In this document: in pieces, positions 1-7,288 of the stretch
How positions within the stretch are numbered: position 1 is the first letter of the stretch
Layout: every line of letters begins with the position of its first letter
Assembly (NCBI RefSeq): GCF_000244955.1
Contig: NZ_CM001439.1
Coordinates: 4,200,643 to 4,264,642, forward strand
Length of the DNA stretch: 64,000 nt
Origin: Saccharomonospora marina XMU15
Lineage (GTDB): Bacteria > Actinomycetota > Actinomycetes > Mycobacteriales > Pseudonocardiaceae
Direction of reading: 5' to 3'
The notes under the pieces: generated by a model
What the model was told of the DNA's origin: nothing
The model's database searches: none
Seen by the model: the letters and a program-made list of their open reading frames with translations, nothing else
Translations under genes and position numbers: made by a program

Positions 1-883
1 CGGGCGCGGTGCCCTTCATGCCCGCGATCACACTCGGGTCGTTCGGCGAGACCAGCTTGGCCAGTTCCTCGCTGCGCAACCCGTCGGCGCCGTAGACGCC
101 GATCTGCTGCGGACCCACGCCCGCCTCGATCATGGACTGCATGACCTGCGTGCCTTCCTCGAAGGCCACCACAACGGCCGCATCCGGCCGCGAGTTCTTG
201 ACCTGCTGCGCGAGCTGGTCGAAGTTGGTCGCCTCGGGGTCGTAGGTCTGCGTCAGCACGACGTTGGCGCCCTGCTCTTCCAACGCCTTCTTGGTGGCCT
301 CCATGAGGCCGCGGCCGTAGTCGTCGGCGCGGGCCACCAGAGCGACCCGGTTGTGGCCGTCCTCCACGATCACCTTGCCCAGCACCGGGCCCTGCAACGC
401 GTCACTCGGCGCGGTCCTGAAGTAGAACCCGTCGTCGTTGTAGTCGGTGAACGTGGGCGCGGTGTTCGAGCCGGAGCACTGGACGACACCCGAGCCGGTG
501 ATGTTGTCGATGATCGCCAGGGACATGCCGGACGCCGCGGCACCGATGATGGCGTCCACACCCGAGGACAGCACCCGGTCGGCCGACTGCACGGCCACAC
601 CTTCCTGCCCGGCCTCGTCACCGGCGACTATCTCCGGTATCGGCTGCCCGAGCACACCACCGGCGTCGTTGATGTTCTTGATCGCGAATTTCGCCGACTG
701 GATCTGTGGCGGCCCGAGGAAGGCCAGCTGCCCGGTCTCGGGCAGGACGTAGCCGAGGTTGAGCACGCCGTCACCGCCGTCGCCTCCGCCTTGGCCACCG
801 TCATCCCCGCCACCGCACGCGGCCACCACGAGCGCCGTGGCGCTCAGGAAGATCGCTGACCGCCAAAGTCTTGACGCTCGCAT
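1..883 (-). CDS. Branched-chain amino-acid ABC transporter substrate-binding lipoprotein, C-terminus cut by the window edge
   Basis: About 294 residues are visible and the 3' end lies outside the window. The ATG follows a purine-rich GGAGGCGGAAGG stretch. The N-terminus is a lipoprotein signal (about 20 hydrophobic residues, then LVVAAC with Cys23 as the lipidated residue) followed by a Gly/Asp-rich linker. The mature part has the Peripla_BP_6 (LivJ-like, type I periplasmic binding) pattern: YVLPETGQLA, a GGVLG turn, a VDAIIGAAASG strand-turn and a YGRGLMEA helix. These proteins deliver Leu/Ile/Val, amides or urea to a Liv-type ABC permease. The permease genes are not visible. Substrate unknown; family assignment firm. 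Confidence 0.88.
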   Translation of the reverse strand, partial: MRASRLWRSAIFLSATALVVAACGGGDDGGQGGGDGGDGVLNLGYVLPETGQLAFLGPPQIQSAKFAIKNINDAGGVLGQPIPEIVAGDEAGQEGVAVQSADRVLSSGVDAIIGAAASGMSLAIIDNITGSGVVQCSGSNTAPTFTDYNDDGFYFRTAPSDALQGPVLGKVIVEDGHNRVALVARADDYGRGLMEATKKALEEQGANVVLTQTYDPEATNFDQLAQQVKNSRPDAAVVVAFEEGTQVMQSMIEAGVGPQQIGVYGADGLRSEELAKLVSPNDPSVIAGMKGTAP

Positions 884-1133
884 TCCTTCCGCCTCCCGTC
901 ATCGAGTTCTCATGAGGGCGGTCAACTGGTGAACCTGCCGGGCAGTGAACTGCTCGGCGACGGCGACCGTCTTCCACCCGGCTTGTCCGAAGAGACTGAA
1001 AGAGTAGATCTTTTCGGACACCGCGTGAACAGGCAACATACGATTGATACGTCGGCTTGACTCTCCGAGGCCTACGAGATCGCGGGGAGTAGCTTGGGAC
1101 ACACAGCACGCGAGCGGTACCGGGAGGCCAGGC
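884..1133. other. Intergenic gap between the divergent lipoprotein and small membrane protein genes
   Basis: This 250-bp gap must hold the promoters of both flanking genes. I see no coding sequence with a start site and Shine-Dalgarno sequence, no clear RNA gene and no convincing -35/-10 pair on either strand. Confidence 0.5.
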
Positions 1134-1316
1134 ATGTCGGTAGGCAATCCGTTCCGGTGGCCGGAACGCGTGGCCGACTGGTTCGAGATGCGCGGCGTCT
1201 ACGTTCCCGGCGAGGACAACCGGGTGGTGAACCCGTGGCGTGACTGGGGTTGGCTCATCGTGGTGTGGCTGGCGGGGCTGGCGGTTTTCGTACTTTTCTT
1301 CGCCCTCGCCGTCTGA
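1134..1316 (+). CDS. Small single-span membrane protein, 60 aa
   Basis: An ATG preceded by GGGAGG at 1122-1127 opens a 60-residue frame. Residues 1-38 are polar and Trp-rich (PFRWPERVADWFEMRG, then VNPWRDWG). Residues 39-60 form one hydrophobic helix that runs to the C-terminus, giving a tail-anchored topology. I do not recognise a family. The good ribosome site, the clean soluble/transmembrane division and termination just after the helix argue for a real gene. It lies between a transport lipoprotein and another lipoprotein, so an envelope role is possible, but no function can be assigned. Confidence 0.6.
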   Translation: MSVGNPFRWPERVADWFEMRGVYVPGEDNRVVNPWRDWGWLIVVWLAGLAVFVLFFALAV

Positions 1317-1338
1317 CACCCTCCTCGTTACCACGAAC

Positions 1339-1356
1339 GAGTGATTGGCATCACTC
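1339..1356. promoter_or_regulatory. Crp/GlxR-like palindrome
   Basis: GAGTGAT-TGGC-ATCACTC is a perfect 7-bp inverted repeat with a 4-bp centre. It contains GTGA-N6-TCAC, the core of the actinobacterial cAMP-receptor (Crp/GlxR) site. It sits 170 bp upstream of the lipoprotein gene at 1526 and 23 bp after the 60-aa membrane gene. A Crp-family operator is inference; a small hairpin after the upstream gene is the alternative. Confidence 0.45.
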
Positions 1357-1525
1357 CATGTGGCCCAACGGTCACGGTCAGGACACAGCCGGACACCAGG
1401 TCCGCCTCAACCCCGGCATCCGGCTGGCATCACACGGCCGGCCGCCGCCAGAGTGGACGAGGCGGCATCCGGCCGCCACCGAACGGAGCAACCAGCCGGT
1501 GCGAACGGAGTAAGGAGCATCTGCC

Positions 1526-2062
1526 GTGCGAATGTCGAGGATCGCTGTGGCCGGCTGCGCGGTGCTCGCGCTGACCGCCTGCGGCACCTCCGAAGCCGGT
1601 GACACTCCGCTACCGACCGAATCGGCCACGGCGACCTCCACCCCGGATGCGCGACTCAGCCCGCCTCCAGGCGTCTTCGAGTTCGGCTCCGAGTACCGGT
1701 TTCCCACCGGCCTGGTCGTCCGCGTCTCCACCCCGGACGTCTTCCGGCCGAGCGAGAGCGCCTACCCCCGCTCGGAGCGGGCGGCGGCGTTCGGCATCGT
1801 GCTCTTCAACGACGGCGAGCAGCCCTACCGGCTTTCCAACTTCTCGGTGACCGCGACGGTCGGCGAGCAGGAGGTGAAGCAGGTGGTCGACACCACCCGC
1901 GGCTACAACGGCATCCCCGACGCCGACCGCGACATCGGGCCCGGCAGTACCGTGCGGCTCACGCTGGCATTCGCGATGAGCGCCGACCGCGACCCGGTGC
2001 GGCTCACCCTTCGCCCCTACGCCTCCACCCCGGCCACGGCCGTGTTCCGCGGCTCGGTGTGA
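1526..2062 (+). CDS. Secreted lipoprotein with an Ig-like (DUF4352-type) fold
   Basis: The GTG start (GTG CGA ATG) has AAGGAG about 9 nt upstream. Residues 1-19 are a lipoprotein signal ending LALTACGTSEAG, with Cys19 lipidated. A Ser/Thr/Pro linker follows, then about 130 residues of beta-rich sequence (EFGSEYRFPTGLVVRVSTPD, FGIVLFNDGEQPYRLSNFSV, GPGSTVRLTLAFAM). This spacing of strands resembles the DUF4352 immunoglobulin-like proteins of actinobacterial envelopes. Expected to be anchored outside the membrane. The gene ends 31 bp before bcp, which has its own leaderless-type promoter, so it may be monocistronic. Ligand or partner unknown. Confidence 0.75.
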   Translation: MRMSRIAVAGCAVLALTACGTSEAGDTPLPTESATATSTPDARLSPPPGVFEFGSEYRFPTGLVVRVSTPDVFRPSESAYPRSERAAAFGIVLFNDGEQPYRLSNFSVTATVGEQEVKQVVDTTRGYNGIPDADRDIGPGSTVRLTLAFAMSADRDPVRLTLRPYASTPATAVFRGSV

Positions 2063-2080
2063 GGCCCACCCGGCCCCGGA

Positions 2081-2086
2081 TAGGCT
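2081..2086 (+). promoter_or_regulatory. -10 box for a leaderless bcp transcript
   Basis: TAGGCT lies 7 nt before the bcp ATG at 2094 and there is no Shine-Dalgarno sequence, so transcription probably starts at or next to the A of ATG. The -35 region is weak. Confidence 0.5.
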
Positions 2087-2093
2087 TTCGGGC

Positions 2094-2573
2094 ATGACCG
2101 AGCAGAAGCGGCTCTCCCCCGGCGACCAGGCACCCGAGTTCACCCTTCCCGACAGCCAGGGCAACAACGTCTCGCTGTCGGACTTCCGGGGCCGCTGGGT
2201 GGTCGTGTACTTCTACCCGGCCGCGGGCACCCCCGGATGCACCAAGCAGGCCTGCGACTTCAGGGACAACCTCGCCCTGCTCGACGACTCCGGCTACCAG
2301 GTGCTCGGGATCTCCCCGGACAAGCAGTCCAAGCTCGCGAAATTCGCAGCCGACCAGGGCCTGACGTTCCCGTTGCTTTCCGATTCCGACAAGACCGTGC
2401 TCACCGAGTGGGCAGCCTTCGGGGAAAAGAAGAACTACGGGCGAGTGGTGCAGGGAGTGATCCGCTCGACGTTCGTCGTGGACCCCGAAGGCAGGATCTC
2501 GAAAGCGCTGTACAACGTGCGCGCCACCGGCCACGTGGCGAGGCTGCTGAAGGATCTGGACCTCGCAGAATAG
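2094..2573 (+). CDS. bcp: Thioredoxin-dependent thiol peroxidase (Bcp/PrxQ peroxiredoxin)
   Basis: A full-length 159-residue AhpC/TSA-family peroxiredoxin. The peroxidatic site is in YPAAGTPGCTKQACDFRD, with Cys49 as peroxidatic and Cys54 as resolving cysteine five residues on, the hallmark of atypical 2-Cys PrxQ/Bcp enzymes. It reduces H2O2 and organic hydroperoxides in the cytoplasm using thioredoxin. The N-terminal LSPGDQAPEFTLPD and the VLGISPDK and FVVDPEG strands are family-typical. It carries its own -10 box and faces the minus-strand ATPase pair, with a hairpin (2602-2632) between them. Confidence 0.95.
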   Translation: MTEQKRLSPGDQAPEFTLPDSQGNNVSLSDFRGRWVVVYFYPAAGTPGCTKQACDFRDNLALLDDSGYQVLGISPDKQSKLAKFAADQGLTFPLLSDSDKTVLTEWAAFGEKKNYGRVVQGVIRSTFVVDPEGRISKALYNVRATGHVARLLKDLDLAE

Positions 2574-2601
2574 GGGCCCTGCTGCCTCGTTCGCGCTCGC
2601 C

Positions 2602-2632
2602 GAGGTTCGAGCGGATCGCTACCGCGAACCTC
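2602..2632. terminator. Inverted repeat between convergent bcp and the Toprim-like pseudogene
   Basis: GAGGTTCG (2602-2609) pairs exactly with CGAACCTC (2625-2632) around a 15-nt loop. It lies between two convergent coding regions, so it may end transcription from both sides. There is no T tract. Confidence 0.45.
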
Positions 2633-2651
2633 CGCCGCCCGTGCGGCCGAC

Positions 2652-3327
2652 TCAACGACCTGTCCGCAGGTGTGAAGCACAGCACGTGGCCGCATCGTCG
2701 CGGAGCCTGCGCCATGAGCGGTTCGATCCCGAAGGACTGTCGTAGGACCGGCTTGCGACAACGCGCTCGAAGATCACCGGAGCGTCGGATTCGCGATAGC
2801 GGCGGCCGGATTTGCAGACCTCGCTCGTCAGCACCCGCTTCGGGTCAGCCAGCCGACCTGTGTCCTTGTTCCGATACTTGCCAGGAACCTTCCACGCAGA
2901 CGTGACCGCCGAGAGCGCATGCGGAAACAACAGCATCCAGGACTCCACCTCGGCGACGGCGAGCACGTAATGGGCCGTACCCAGATTCCTCTCGAGCGCC
3001 GCTTGAACACGATTCTGCGCGGTGACGTAATCCGGACCATCAGGGCGGTCGAAGTCCTCGTGAACGAAGACGCATGCCACAGTCGCTTCCTCACGCGTAG
3101 CTCGGGCACGGACCTTCCGGGACAACGTCTTGACCCGTTCCTCCAGGTTGTTCTCGCTGGCCCTGTGCCAGCCGCACATCGTCGGTGATCTCGACGATTC
3201 GCCCCCGCATCTCGACACAGAAGGCTTCGAGCAGAAGCCGGAGACTTCGTCGGTCGTTACTGTCTTCACCGGCGAGCACAATGATCGGCTTCTTCGTGGC
3301 TCCCGCAGCTGTCCTCCCGCGCCTCAA
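2652..3327 (-). pseudogene. Toprim-like (DUF4276-like) partner of the AAA ATPase, broken by a +1 frameshift
   Basis: Two adjacent frames join into one coherent protein of about 224 residues. The first starts at TTG 3327, overlapping the stop of the upstream ATPase by 4 nt (TTGA). It carries KKPIIVLAGEDSNDRRSLRL and continues to DDVRLAQ. The second resumes at ASENNLEERV in the next frame and carries ACVFVHEDFD, AHYVLAVAEVESWMLLFP and GSNRSW. The break lies in a run of three G:C pairs near 3161-3163; one extra base there explains it. An early strand followed by Glu21 and a later strand ending in Asp91/Asp93 resemble a Toprim-type nuclease core (inference). It could be a true pseudogene, programmed frameshifting or a base-call error. 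Confidence 0.65.
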
Positions 3328-4520
3328 AGATCACCGCCAAGCGCCCCGGAAAACCACAACTCCCCCAACGGGAGACCCTCGCTGGCTTCCACGATGTCGG
3401 TTACCTTCTGCGAGGAGATCGCCGGTATCACGGAGGAACCGTCGTCTCGACGCTCGCACACCACGAGTTCGTGCGGTTCGAGCCGGTCAGCCATCGCTGG
3501 TGAATGGGTCGCGATCAGGAACTGGGTGCGTGCGCTGGCTTCGCGAAGGCGTTGCACCAGCAGCTCCAATGCCTGTGGGTGCAGGCCGTGGTCGATCTCC
3601 TCCACGCAGGTCAATGCCGGAGGTGCGGGGTCGTACAGCAGGGCGAGCAGCCCGAGCAACCGAATGGTCCCGTAGGAGGCGTCCGCCAGTTGGGTCGGTC
3701 GCCGTAGACCACGTTCACGTAGCACCACAACGACTTCACGGGCAGGTCCTGAGGGGTACTCGAAATCAATCGTGTCCAACTGCGGCAGCACTTCGGCCGC
3801 GTCCTCGACCAGCCGATCCCACGCCCCCTCGTCTCGGCTGCGCAAGCTGAGTAGAAACGCCGCCAGGTTGGCGGCGTCGTCATCGAGCGGCTCACGACCG
3901 TCCTTGGGAAACCGCGCGGGCGCACGTGCCGAGTCGACACTCACATCGAAGACCCTGAAAGATGCGAGTCTCTCGGCGACCGTACTGACCTCACTGCCAC
4001 CCTTGTCGTCGGAAAGCCGGGGGAGGGTGGAAAGCCCGCTGCTGAGCTTACGGATGCCGAATACGTCCTCAGATGCTTCCGACTGGTTCTTCTCGATCCC
4101 GACCACGTTGACCTCGGAACCGCTGATCGTGATCCGGCGGCCCCGCCCCTGCGTGCGCTTGAACTGAAAGCTCTCCCTGCGCGCCAAGCTGCGTCCCGAT
4201 CGTCTCCCGATCCGGAGTTCGTACTCGTCCGGCGCGGTGGCACTGGAGTGTGTGGTCCATGTCGCCTTGAGTTTGATCCGGATGCTCGCCGGTGTTCGCT
4301 CGCCTCCCCAGAACACCACTTCGTCGAAACCGCCGCGCAGACTCAGCGCCGGTTCCAGGTCGGTACGAATCACGTCGGCGAGGAATCGGAAGACCTCGAG
4401 CACGTTCGTCTTACCAGCACCGTTGGGGCCTACGAGCACGTTGAGTTCCCGCAACGGCAGGCTGACCTTGCGCAGGCTGCGGAAGTTCTCCACGTGCAGC
4501 TCCAGCAGTCGTCTGTTCAC
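3324..4520 (-). CDS. AAA_15/AAA_21-type ABC-like ATPase, first gene of a two-gene accessory cassette
   Basis: 398 residues, GTG start with an ideal GGAGGT 6 nt upstream. The N-terminus LLELHVENFRSLRKVSLPL is typical of SMC/RecF-like ATPases. Walker A is GPNGAGKT (31-38), a signature-like DASYGTIRLL is near 280-289, Walker B is ALTCVEEID (302-310) and the H-loop is ATHSP (337-341). The 100-260 region replaces the long coiled coil of SMC proteins. Relatives (OLD, PARIS AriA, Septu PtuA, retron and RloA-type ATPases) act with an adjacent nuclease effector in anti-phage defence. Here the partner at 2652-3327 overlaps it by 4 nt. A defence role is inference from family and pairing. Confidence 0.85.
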   Translation of the reverse strand: MNRRLLELHVENFRSLRKVSLPLRELNVLVGPNGAGKTNVLEVFRFLADVIRTDLEPALSLRGGFDEVVFWGGERTPASIRIKLKATWTTHSSATAPDEYELRIGRRSGRSLARRESFQFKRTQGRGRRITISGSEVNVVGIEKNQSEASEDVFGIRKLSSGLSTLPRLSDDKGGSEVSTVAERLASFRVFDVSVDSARAPARFPKDGREPLDDDAANLAAFLLSLRSRDEGAWDRLVEDAAEVLPQLDTIDFEYPSGPAREVVVVLRERGLRRPTQLADASYGTIRLLGLLALLYDPAPPALTCVEEIDHGLHPQALELLVQRLREASARTQFLIATHSPAMADRLEPHELVVCERRDDGSSVIPAISSQKVTDIVEASEGLPLGELWFSGALGGDL

Positions 4521-4608
4521 CGACGCACCTCCGTAGGCCCATCATGACCCAGGTACCACGAGCTGACACGTGGAGGTCCGGTCCTCGATGCCCGATCGGC
4601 TACCGCGA

Positions 4609-5220
4609 TCATTCCCGCGTCAGTTCGCGCAGGTACGGCACGAGCGAGCGCAGGGCACGACCCCGGTGTGACATCGAGTCCTTCTCCTGGGGTGACAGTT
4701 CGGCGGAGGTACGCGCCTGCCCTTCGGGCAGGAAGATCGGGTCGTAGCCGAAGCCGTTCGTGCCGCGGGGTTCGCGGACAAGCGTGCCGCGCCATTCGCC
4801 ACGCAGCACGACCTCGGTCGAGCCGGGCACCACCAGCGCGGCCGCGCACACGAACGCGGCGCCGCGCCGTTCGTCAGGGACATCCTTCAGCTGCGACAGC
4901 ACGAGTTCCAGGTTCGCTCGGTCGTCTCCGTGCTCGCCCGCCCAGCGGGCCGACAGCACTCCGGGCATACCGTTCAGTGCTTCCACCGCGAGCCCTGAGT
5001 CGTCGGCGACCGCGGGCAGGCCGGTGACTCGCGCGGCATCGTGGGCCTTGGCGAGCGCGTTCTCCTCGAAGGTGGCCCCGGTCTCGGGTGATTCGGGGAA
5101 CTGCCTCACCTGCGAAAGCCCGACGACCTCGATCGCGTCCAGGCCGTTGGCCAGCAGGATCCGGCGCAGCTCCTCGAGCTTGTGCCGGTTGCGTGTGGCC
5201 AGCAGCACCCGCAACGTCAC
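4609..5220 (-). CDS. rdgB: dITP/XTP pyrophosphatase (Ham1/RdgB)
   Basis: 203 residues from GTG 5220, which overlaps the rph stop as GTGA; a longer upstream reading would lie wholly inside rph. The sequence opens [13 protein letters not shown], the Ham1 nucleotide-binding loop, followed by the FEENALAKA helix, the DDSGL substrate/metal segment ([13 protein letters not shown]), [10 protein letters not shown] and the C-terminal [11 protein letters not shown] and SHRGRALR motifs. The enzyme hydrolyses ITP, dITP and XTP to monophosphates and keeps deaminated purines out of DNA and RNA. Translational coupling to rph is conserved in actinobacteria. Confidence 0.95.
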   Translation of the reverse strand: MTLRVLLATRNRHKLEELRRILLANGLDAIEVVGLSQVRQFPESPETGATFEENALAKAHDAARVTGLPAVADDSGLAVEALNGMPGVLSARWAGEHGDDRANLELVLSQLKDVPDERRGAAFVCAAALVVPGSTEVVLRGEWRGTLVREPRGTNGFGYDPIFLPEGQARTSAELSPQEKDSMSHRGRALRSLVPYLRELTRE

Positions 5221-5996
5221 TTCGAGCCCTTCGACTTCTTGGTGGGCGCGGGCTCGGGCAACTCGCCGGGGTAAGGCTGGGCCAGCGCCTGCTCCTGGGC
5301 CCTTGCCAGCTCGGCGCAACCGGCGAGGGCAAGGTCGAGCATCTTGTCGAGAGTGGACCTGGTGAACGTGGCGCCCTCGGCGGTGCCCTGCACCTCGATC
5401 AGCGTGCCCGCGTCGGTGGCGACGACGTTCATGTCCACTTCGGCGCGAGAATCCTCCTCGTAGGGCAGGTCCAGCCGGACACGCCCGTCCACCACACCGA
5501 CGCTGACGGCGGACACCGCCGCCGACAGCGGCTTGGGGTCCGCGAGCCTGCCCGCGGCGCCCAGCCAGGTGATGGCGTCGGACAGCGCGACGTAGCCGCC
5601 GGTGATGGCGGCGGTACGGGTTCCGCCGTCGGCCTGGATCACATCACAGTCGATCATGATGGTGTTCTCGCCGAGCGCGGCCAGGTCTATGCAGGAGCGC
5701 AGGGACCGCCCGATGAGCCTGCTGATCTCGTGGGTACGGCCACCGATCTTGCCCCTGACCGACTCGCGATCGGCCCGGGTGTGGGTGGCCGAGGGCAACA
5801 TGGCGTACTCGGCGGTGACCCAGCCGAGGCCGGAGCCCGCGCGCCAGCGCGGCACGCCTTCCGTCACGCTCGCCGCGCACAACACCCTGGTGTCACCGAA
5901 CTCGATGAGCACCGAACCCGCGGGCCACTGCTGGAACCCGCGCGTGATCCGCACCTCGCGGAGTTGGTCGTCGTTCCTGCCGTCTTTTCTCACCAC
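5217..5996 (-). CDS. rph: Ribonuclease PH
   Basis: Phosphorolytic 3'-5' exoribonuclease that trims tRNA 3' ends. The likely start is one of two successive GTG codons (5996 or 5993), giving [17 protein letters not shown], which matches the family N-terminus. Family motifs are [23 protein letters not shown], the [17 protein letters not shown] segment, RLIGRSLR and [18 protein letters not shown] with the phosphate/metal Asp pair, then [17 protein letters not shown]. About 259 residues. It ends in a Lys/Ser tail and overlaps rdgB by 4 nt. No strong Shine-Dalgarno sequence is visible, so the start is less certain than the identity. Confidence 0.94.
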   Translation of the reverse strand: MVRKDGRNDDQLREVRITRGFQQWPAGSVLIEFGDTRVLCAASVTEGVPRWRAGSGLGWVTAEYAMLPSATHTRADRESVRGKIGGRTHEISRLIGRSLRSCIDLAALGENTIMIDCDVIQADGGTRTAAITGGYVALSDAITWLGAAGRLADPKPLSAAVSAVSVGVVDGRVRLDLPYEEDSRAEVDMNVVATDAGTLIEVQGTAEGATFTRSTLDKMLDLALAGCAELARAQEQALAQPYPGELPEPAPTKKSKGSK

Positions 5997-6067
5997 GAGC
6001 GCAGAGCCTAGTGAACGCGTTGAGCGACCGCCGCCGTGCCTACCCGCCGCCAGGACTTCCAGGGGCG

Positions 6068-6095
6068 TTGACAGCCACCCCCGCCGGAGCATAAT
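6068..6095 (+). promoter_or_regulatory. Sigma70-type promoter of the YbhN-like gene
   Basis: TTGACA (6068-6073), a 16-bp spacer and CATAAT (6090-6095) form one of the best consensus promoters in the window. It predicts a start near 6102 and a leader of about 20 nt carrying AGGGGGCGG before the ATG at 6122. Confidence 0.75.
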
Positions 6096-6109
6096 TCAAA
6101 AGTGTTGAA
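6095..6109. promoter_or_regulatory. Operator-like palindrome over the transcription start
   Basis: TTCAA-AAGTG-TTGAA is a perfect 5-bp inverted repeat that starts at the last base of the -10 box and covers the predicted start point. The position is typical of a repressor operator. The cognate regulator is unknown; no regulator gene is adjacent. Confidence 0.5.
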
Positions 6110-6121
6110 ATAGGGGGCGGT

Positions 6122-7288
6122 ATGGGCGAGAGAACCCGGCGACGGCGCAGGTTGTGGCGGGGCGCCGGGATCGCCGCCGTGCTCGTGGGTGCGGCGTTCG
6201 CACTGCGAGGCAGGCTGCCCGAACCCGCCGAGGTGTTCACCACGCTGGCCGCAGCGGATCCGGCGTGGCTGCTGACCGCCGCTGCCGCCCAGTTCGTGTC
6301 GCTGGCGATGTTCGCCCGCCAGCAGCGCAGGCTGCTGACAGGGTTCGGCGTGACGATCCCGCGGCACCGCGCGTTCGCGCTGGCCTACAGCCGCTCGGCC
6401 ATCGCGATCAGCCTGCCCGCCGGTTCCGCCGTTTCGGCCGCGTACGCCTTCCGAGAATTCCGCGCCGACGGTGCCGACAAAGCGGCCGCCACCGCGGTCA
6501 TGGTGCTCTCGGGCTTGTTGTCGGCAGCGGGGCTCGCGCTGCTGTACGTCACCGGAATGCTCACCGGCGCGGCAACGGCGCTCGCCCGCAACTGGGACGT
6601 TCATCCCGGCTTCGTCCTGGCGGGTCTGGTCCCGGCGGCCACCCTCGCCGCGGCCGCGGCACCGGCGCTGGCCTCCCGCCTGCGTGCGCCTGCCCGGCCC
6701 GCGAGGCAACGACGCCCGCGCAGCCATGGCCTGCTCGGTGGTGTGCTCGACACGGTGCGCGACGCGCTGACCGAGTCTCGCACCGTGCGGCCCCGGCACT
6801 GGCTGCTCGCGCTGGCCGCGGCCGTGGGTAACTGGCTCACCGACCTGCTGTGCCTGCTCGCCGCCTCCCGCGCGGTCGGCATCGAACTCGGCGTCGCCAC
6901 GCTGGCCACGATCTATCTCACGGTGCAGTTGCTGCGGCAGGTCCCGTTGACCCCCGGTGGGATCGGCGTGATCGAGGCCGCGCTGTTCGCGGGACTCGTC
7001 TCGGCAGGCGCTGCCGACTCACCCGCGACCGCGGCCGTACTGACCTACCGGCTGCTGTCGTGCTGGCTGATCATTCCCATCGGGGTACTCGGCTGGCTGG
7101 TGCTGCGGGCGACCCGCCGCTCAGATGTCGTAGACCGCCCCTTGCTCGACGAGCCGGACGGGTCCGTCGTAGCGGGAACGCGCCTCCCGCAGCACCGCTT
7201 CGCCGTCGGTCCACGGAGCGACGTGGGTGAGCAGCAGCCTGCCGACGCGCGCCCGCGCGGCGAGTTCCCCGGCCTGCCGCCCGGATAG
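6122..7288 (+). CDS. YbhN/AglD-type integral membrane protein (UPF0104, flippase-like domain)
   Basis: 388 residues, about eight hydrophobic spans. An Arg-rich N-terminus precedes the first helix. QQRRLLTGFGV, the SLPAGSAVSAAYAFREF loop and PLTPGGIGVIEAALFAGL are the conserved features of the YbhN/lysylphosphatidylglycerol-synthase membrane domain family. Members lack the synthase domain here and are thought to act in lipid or glycolipid trafficking; no substrate can be assigned. The last 55 or so residues are hydrophilic and are encoded entirely opposite the 3' end of the next gene, so the C-terminal tail may be fortuitous. Driven by a strong promoter with an operator-like palindrome. Confidence 0.8.
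   Translation: MGERTRRRRRLWRGAGIAAVLVGAAFALRGRLPEPAEVFTTLAAADPAWLLTAAAAQFVSLAMFARQQRRLLTGFGVTIPRHRAFALAYSRSAIAISLPAGSAVSAAYAFREFRADGADKAAATAVMVLSGLLSAAGLALLYVTGMLTGAATALARNWDVHPGFVLAGLVPAATLAAAAAPALASRLRAPARPARQRRPRSHGLLGGVLDTVRDALTESRTVRPRHWLLALAAAVGNWLTDLLCLLAASRAVGIELGVATLATIYLTVQLLRQVPLTPGGIGVIEAALFAGLVSAGAADSPATAAVLTYRLLSCWLIIPIGVLGWLVLRATRRSDVVDRPLLDEPDGSVVAGTRLPQHRFAVGPRSDVGEQQPADARPRGEFPGLPPG

Noticed and set aside
899-1147. An 82-codon minus-strand frame upstream of the binding-protein gene
   Set aside because: It has no Shine-Dalgarno sequence, no family resemblance and covers the expected promoter region of the lipoprotein gene.
6122-7288. Full lysylphosphatidylglycerol synthase (MprF)
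   Set aside because: Only the membrane flippase-like part is present; the soluble aminoacyl-transferase domain is absent.
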